DNA from: Bacillota bacterium
GTDB taxonomy: Bacteria; Bacillota; Clostridia; Lachnospirales; Lachnospiraceae
Reading direction: 5' to 3'
NCBI GenBank assembly: GCA_023421075.1
Contig: JAEZUM010000024.1
Coordinates: 62,001 to 126,000 of the forward strand
DNA: 64,000 bases
Shown here: positions 62,195-64,000 of the stretch, in pieces
Layout of the letters: the number at the start of each line of letters is the position of its first letter
Numbering within the stretch: the stretch's first letter is position 1
The notes under the pieces: model-generated
Told to the model about the DNA's origin: nothing
The model's input: only the letters and a program-made list of their open reading frames with translations
Database searches by the model: none
Made by a program: the position numbers and the translations under genes

Positions 62195-63199
62195 ATGAAA
62201 AATACATGGGATTTCTTTCAAAATCAAATTCTGGGAATGAGATGGCTTAATGAATTGATTGGAGATGGCCTATCACTAATAGGTATTGATATCTCTACAA
62301 GATTAGGAGGTAGTATTCAATTCTTTCTCTATGATACGATAAAAATTTTATTGTTATTATCATTGCTGATTTTTATTATTTCTTACATACAGAGCTTTTT
62401 TCCGCCAGAAAGAACAAAGCAGATACTTGGACGGTTCCACGGTATTAAAGCAAATATACTTAGCGCTCTCCTTGGTACAGTTACACCATTTTGCAGTTGT
62501 TCCTCTATACCATTATTTATTGGCTTTACAAATGCAGGTTTACCGGTTGGATTAACATTTTCGTTTCTGATTTCTTCACCATTAGTAGACTTAGGTGCAT
62601 TAGTACTTTTAATGAGTGTATTTGGTCCAAAAATTGCTATAACCTATGTAATAGTCGGACTTATTCTTGCAGTAATCGGAGGAACTATTATTAACAAACT
62701 AAAAATGGAGGATCAGGTGGTACGCTTTCATAATTCAGGTATGACAATCGACATAGAAGCTCCTGAATTATCAACGAAGGAGAGATTGATTTACGCAAAG
62801 GAACAGGTTCAAGCTACCGTTAAGAAAGTGATATTATATATATTGATCGGCGTTGGGATTGGTGCTTTAATACATAATTGGATTCCGACAGAAATCATAC
62901 AGACAATATTAGGAAAGGACAATCCATTTTCCGTATTAATAGCGACTGTATTAGGCGTTCCGATGTATGCGGATATCTTTGGAACCATTCCCATTGCAGA
63001 AGCACTTTTATCAAAAGGAGTAGGGGTCGGAACTATTTTATCATTTATGATGGGAGTTACTGCATTAAGTTTGCCATCCATGATTATGTTAAAAAGAGTA
63101 GTGAGGCCTAAATTACTATTTACCTTTATCGGAATTGTTACAGCCGGTATAATTATTATCGGGTATTTGTTGAATGCTGTTGGGTTTTTGTTGATTTAG
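62195..63199 (+). CDS. ArsP/DUF318-family membrane permease
   Basis: A 334-aa permease of the PF03773 type with about eight to ten helices. The conserved Cys-containing motif TPFCSCSSIPLFIGF is the metal/organoarsenical contact of ArsP and related exporters; an internal repeat LGVPMYADIFGTIPIAEALL follows. Likely exports trivalent organoarsenicals or another soft metal species. First gene of a permease-ArsR-thioredoxin set with its own promoter. Confidence 0.88.
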   Translation: MKNTWDFFQNQILGMRWLNELIGDGLSLIGIDISTRLGGSIQFFLYDTIKILLLLSLLIFIISYIQSFFPPERTKQILGRFHGIKANILSALLGTVTPFCSCSSIPLFIGFTNAGLPVGLTFSFLISSPLVDLGALVLLMSVFGPKIAITYVIVGLILAVIGGTIINKLKMEDQVVRFHNSGMTIDIEAPELSTKERLIYAKEQVQATVKKVILYILIGVGIGALIHNWIPTEIIQTILGKDNPFSVLIATVLGVPMYADIFGTIPIAEALLSKGVGVGTILSFMMGVTALSLPSMIMLKRVVRPKLLFTFIGIVTAGIIIIGYLLNAVGFLLI

Positions 63200-63265
63200 G
63201 AGTGAAATAAACGCATAGGATTAATATGAAAATTACATCGATATAATTAAATGAGAGGTGAAAAC

Positions 63266-63562
63266 TTGGAAAAAAAATACGAAGAAGAAGCCATGGTGTT
63301 TAAGGCATTCTGTGATCCCAATCGTTTGATGATTATAGAAATGCTGCAAAGCGGTGAAAAATGTGCCTGCAAATTATTGGAGGATCTTAACATTGTTCAA
63401 TCCACACTTTCGCATCATATGAAAATACTATGCGAATCCGGACTTGTAGATAGCAGGCGCGATGGAAAGTGGATGCATTACTCATTAAATGAACAAGGCT
63501 TTGAAAAAGCTAAGAAGATATTGAATGAACTTTCAGCAAATCTTAATATTTTATGTAAGTAA
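63266..63562 (+). CDS. ArsR/SmtB-family metal-sensing repressor
   Basis: A 98-aa winged-helix repressor with the alpha3 thiol site C33-A-C35 (EKCACKLLEDL), the As(III)-type CxC motif, and the DNA-recognition helix in QSTLSHHMKILCESGLV. The start is TTG 63266, with AGGTG upstream; ATG 63251 has no ribosome site. It should repress its own module until arsenite, antimonite or a similar thiophilic ligand binds. Confidence 0.92.
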   Translation: MEKKYEEEAMVFKAFCDPNRLMIIEMLQSGEKCACKLLEDLNIVQSTLSHHMKILCESGLVDSRRDGKWMHYSLNEQGFEKAKKILNELSANLNILCK

Positions 63563-63589
63563 TCAATAACAAAGATAAGGAGATAAATT

Positions 63590-63943
63590 ATGGCATTATT
63601 TGGTTTAGGAAAGAGGAAAGAAGAGGAGAAAGGTTCAAGTTGTTGTTGTGCATCTATTGATACAGATACGATGGATAAAGCAGCAGATGCTATGACAAAA
63701 GGAGAGGCTGTAAAAGTACTTGGTTCCGGATGTGCAAAATGCAATCAACTGGAAGCAAATGTAAAGAAGGCGCTGGAACAATTAGGCATGGATACTGCAA
63801 TTGAACATGTTACTGATTTTTCACAAATAGCTGCTTATGGTGTTATGACAACACCTGCATTAGTTGTTGGTGGTAAGGTTGTGTCCTATGGTAAAGTCCT
63901 AAAGGTTGAAGAAGCAGTGAAGTTATTAGAAAAAATCAGATAG
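63590..63943 (+). CDS. Thioredoxin-like small redox protein (redox-active disulfide protein 2 type)
   Basis: A 117-aa protein: an N-terminal basic/Glu stretch with a Cys18-Cys19-Cys20 cluster, then a thioredoxin/glutaredoxin-like core with GSGCAKCNQ (Cys48-x-x-Cys51), TPALVVGGKVVSYGK cis-Pro region. This type often accompanies ArsP-like permeases and ArsR and probably hands reduced thiol or metal to the permease. AAGGAG before ATG 63590. Confidence 0.9.
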   Translation: MALFGLGKRKEEEKGSSCCCASIDTDTMDKAADAMTKGEAVKVLGSGCAKCNQLEANVKKALEQLGMDTAIEHVTDFSQIAAYGVMTTPALVVGGKVVSYGKVLKVEEAVKLLEKIR

Positions 63944-63963
63944 GAATGAGGTGTGACATATCC

Positions 63964-64000
63964 TTGAGTACGAATTTTGAGAGTCTTTGGGATGAATTTA
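63964..64000 (+). CDS. Start of a gene cut by the window end
   Basis: TTG 63964 follows AGGTG at nine-base spacing 20 bp after the redox-protein stop, and opens STNFESLWDEF to the last base. Too short to identify; it probably continues the metal module. Confidence 0.4.
   Translation, partial: MSTNFESLWDEF

Overview
The window reads as a chromosomal segment of a low-GC, strictly anaerobic Gram-positive bacterium of the class Clostridia. The closest fit is the Lachnospiraceae (Lachnoclostridium/Anaerocolumna-like); this assignment is inferred from gene content and style, not from a marker gene. Evidence for anaerobiosis is the class III ribonucleotide reductase pair nrdD-nrdG. Evidence for a Gram-positive envelope is LytR-CpsA-Psr, LysM, NlpC/P60 and CpsB-type proteins. 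Strong AGGAGG ribosome sites, frequent TTG/GTG starts and U-tailed hairpin terminators also fit. No rRNA, tRNA, CRISPR array, transposase or integrase was seen.

1-14.4 kb: a cell-surface polysaccharide locus, all on +. It starts with a truncated CpsB-type phosphatase. It continues with a UDP-GlcNAc 4,6-dehydratase, an aminotransferase and a fused sugar-phosphate transferase/acetyltransferase. These three supply every step from UDP-GlcNAc to lipid-linked N,N'-diacetylbacillosamine. A GT4 glycosyltransferase, a dehydrogenase/epimerase pair expected to make UDP-GalNAcA, a second GT4, an EpsG-type polymerase, a GT2 and a MurJ-like flippase fused to a second GT2 domain follow. The first sugar, chain growth, flipping and polymerisation are therefore all encoded.

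14.5-24.9 kb: envelope and housekeeping genes. These are a small membrane protein, a TIM-barrel isomerase, a C39-like cysteine peptidase, a LysM protein with a GH18 domain whose catalytic motif is lost, DUF1543, an LCP ligase, nrdD-nrdG behind a promoter with two NrdR-like boxes, and an SH3-NlpC/P60 hydrolase. Two small proteins (40 and 50 aa) with good ribosome sites lie in the gaps.

25-35.1 kb: copper and nutrient genes. A CopA ATPase sits behind a CsoR-like operator, followed by a cystine-type ABC transporter operon, a Csp-like copper-storage protein, and an AraC regulator divergent from a GH78 alpha-L-rhamnosidase.

35.7-58 kb: an accessory zone of about 30 small, unrelated, same-strand genes, mostly with their own ribosome sites. 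They include GNAT, VOC, phosphotransferase, MBL, Nudix, MazG, cupin, methyltransferase and small kinases, plus an APH(3')-like kinase and at least four broken genes. It looks like a region of rapid gene gain and decay.

58-64 kb: HelD, a beta-propeller sugar-dehydrogenase-like protein, and a metal/arsenic module (ArsP-type permease, ArsR with a CxC site, thioredoxin-like protein). The start of another gene is cut by the window end.
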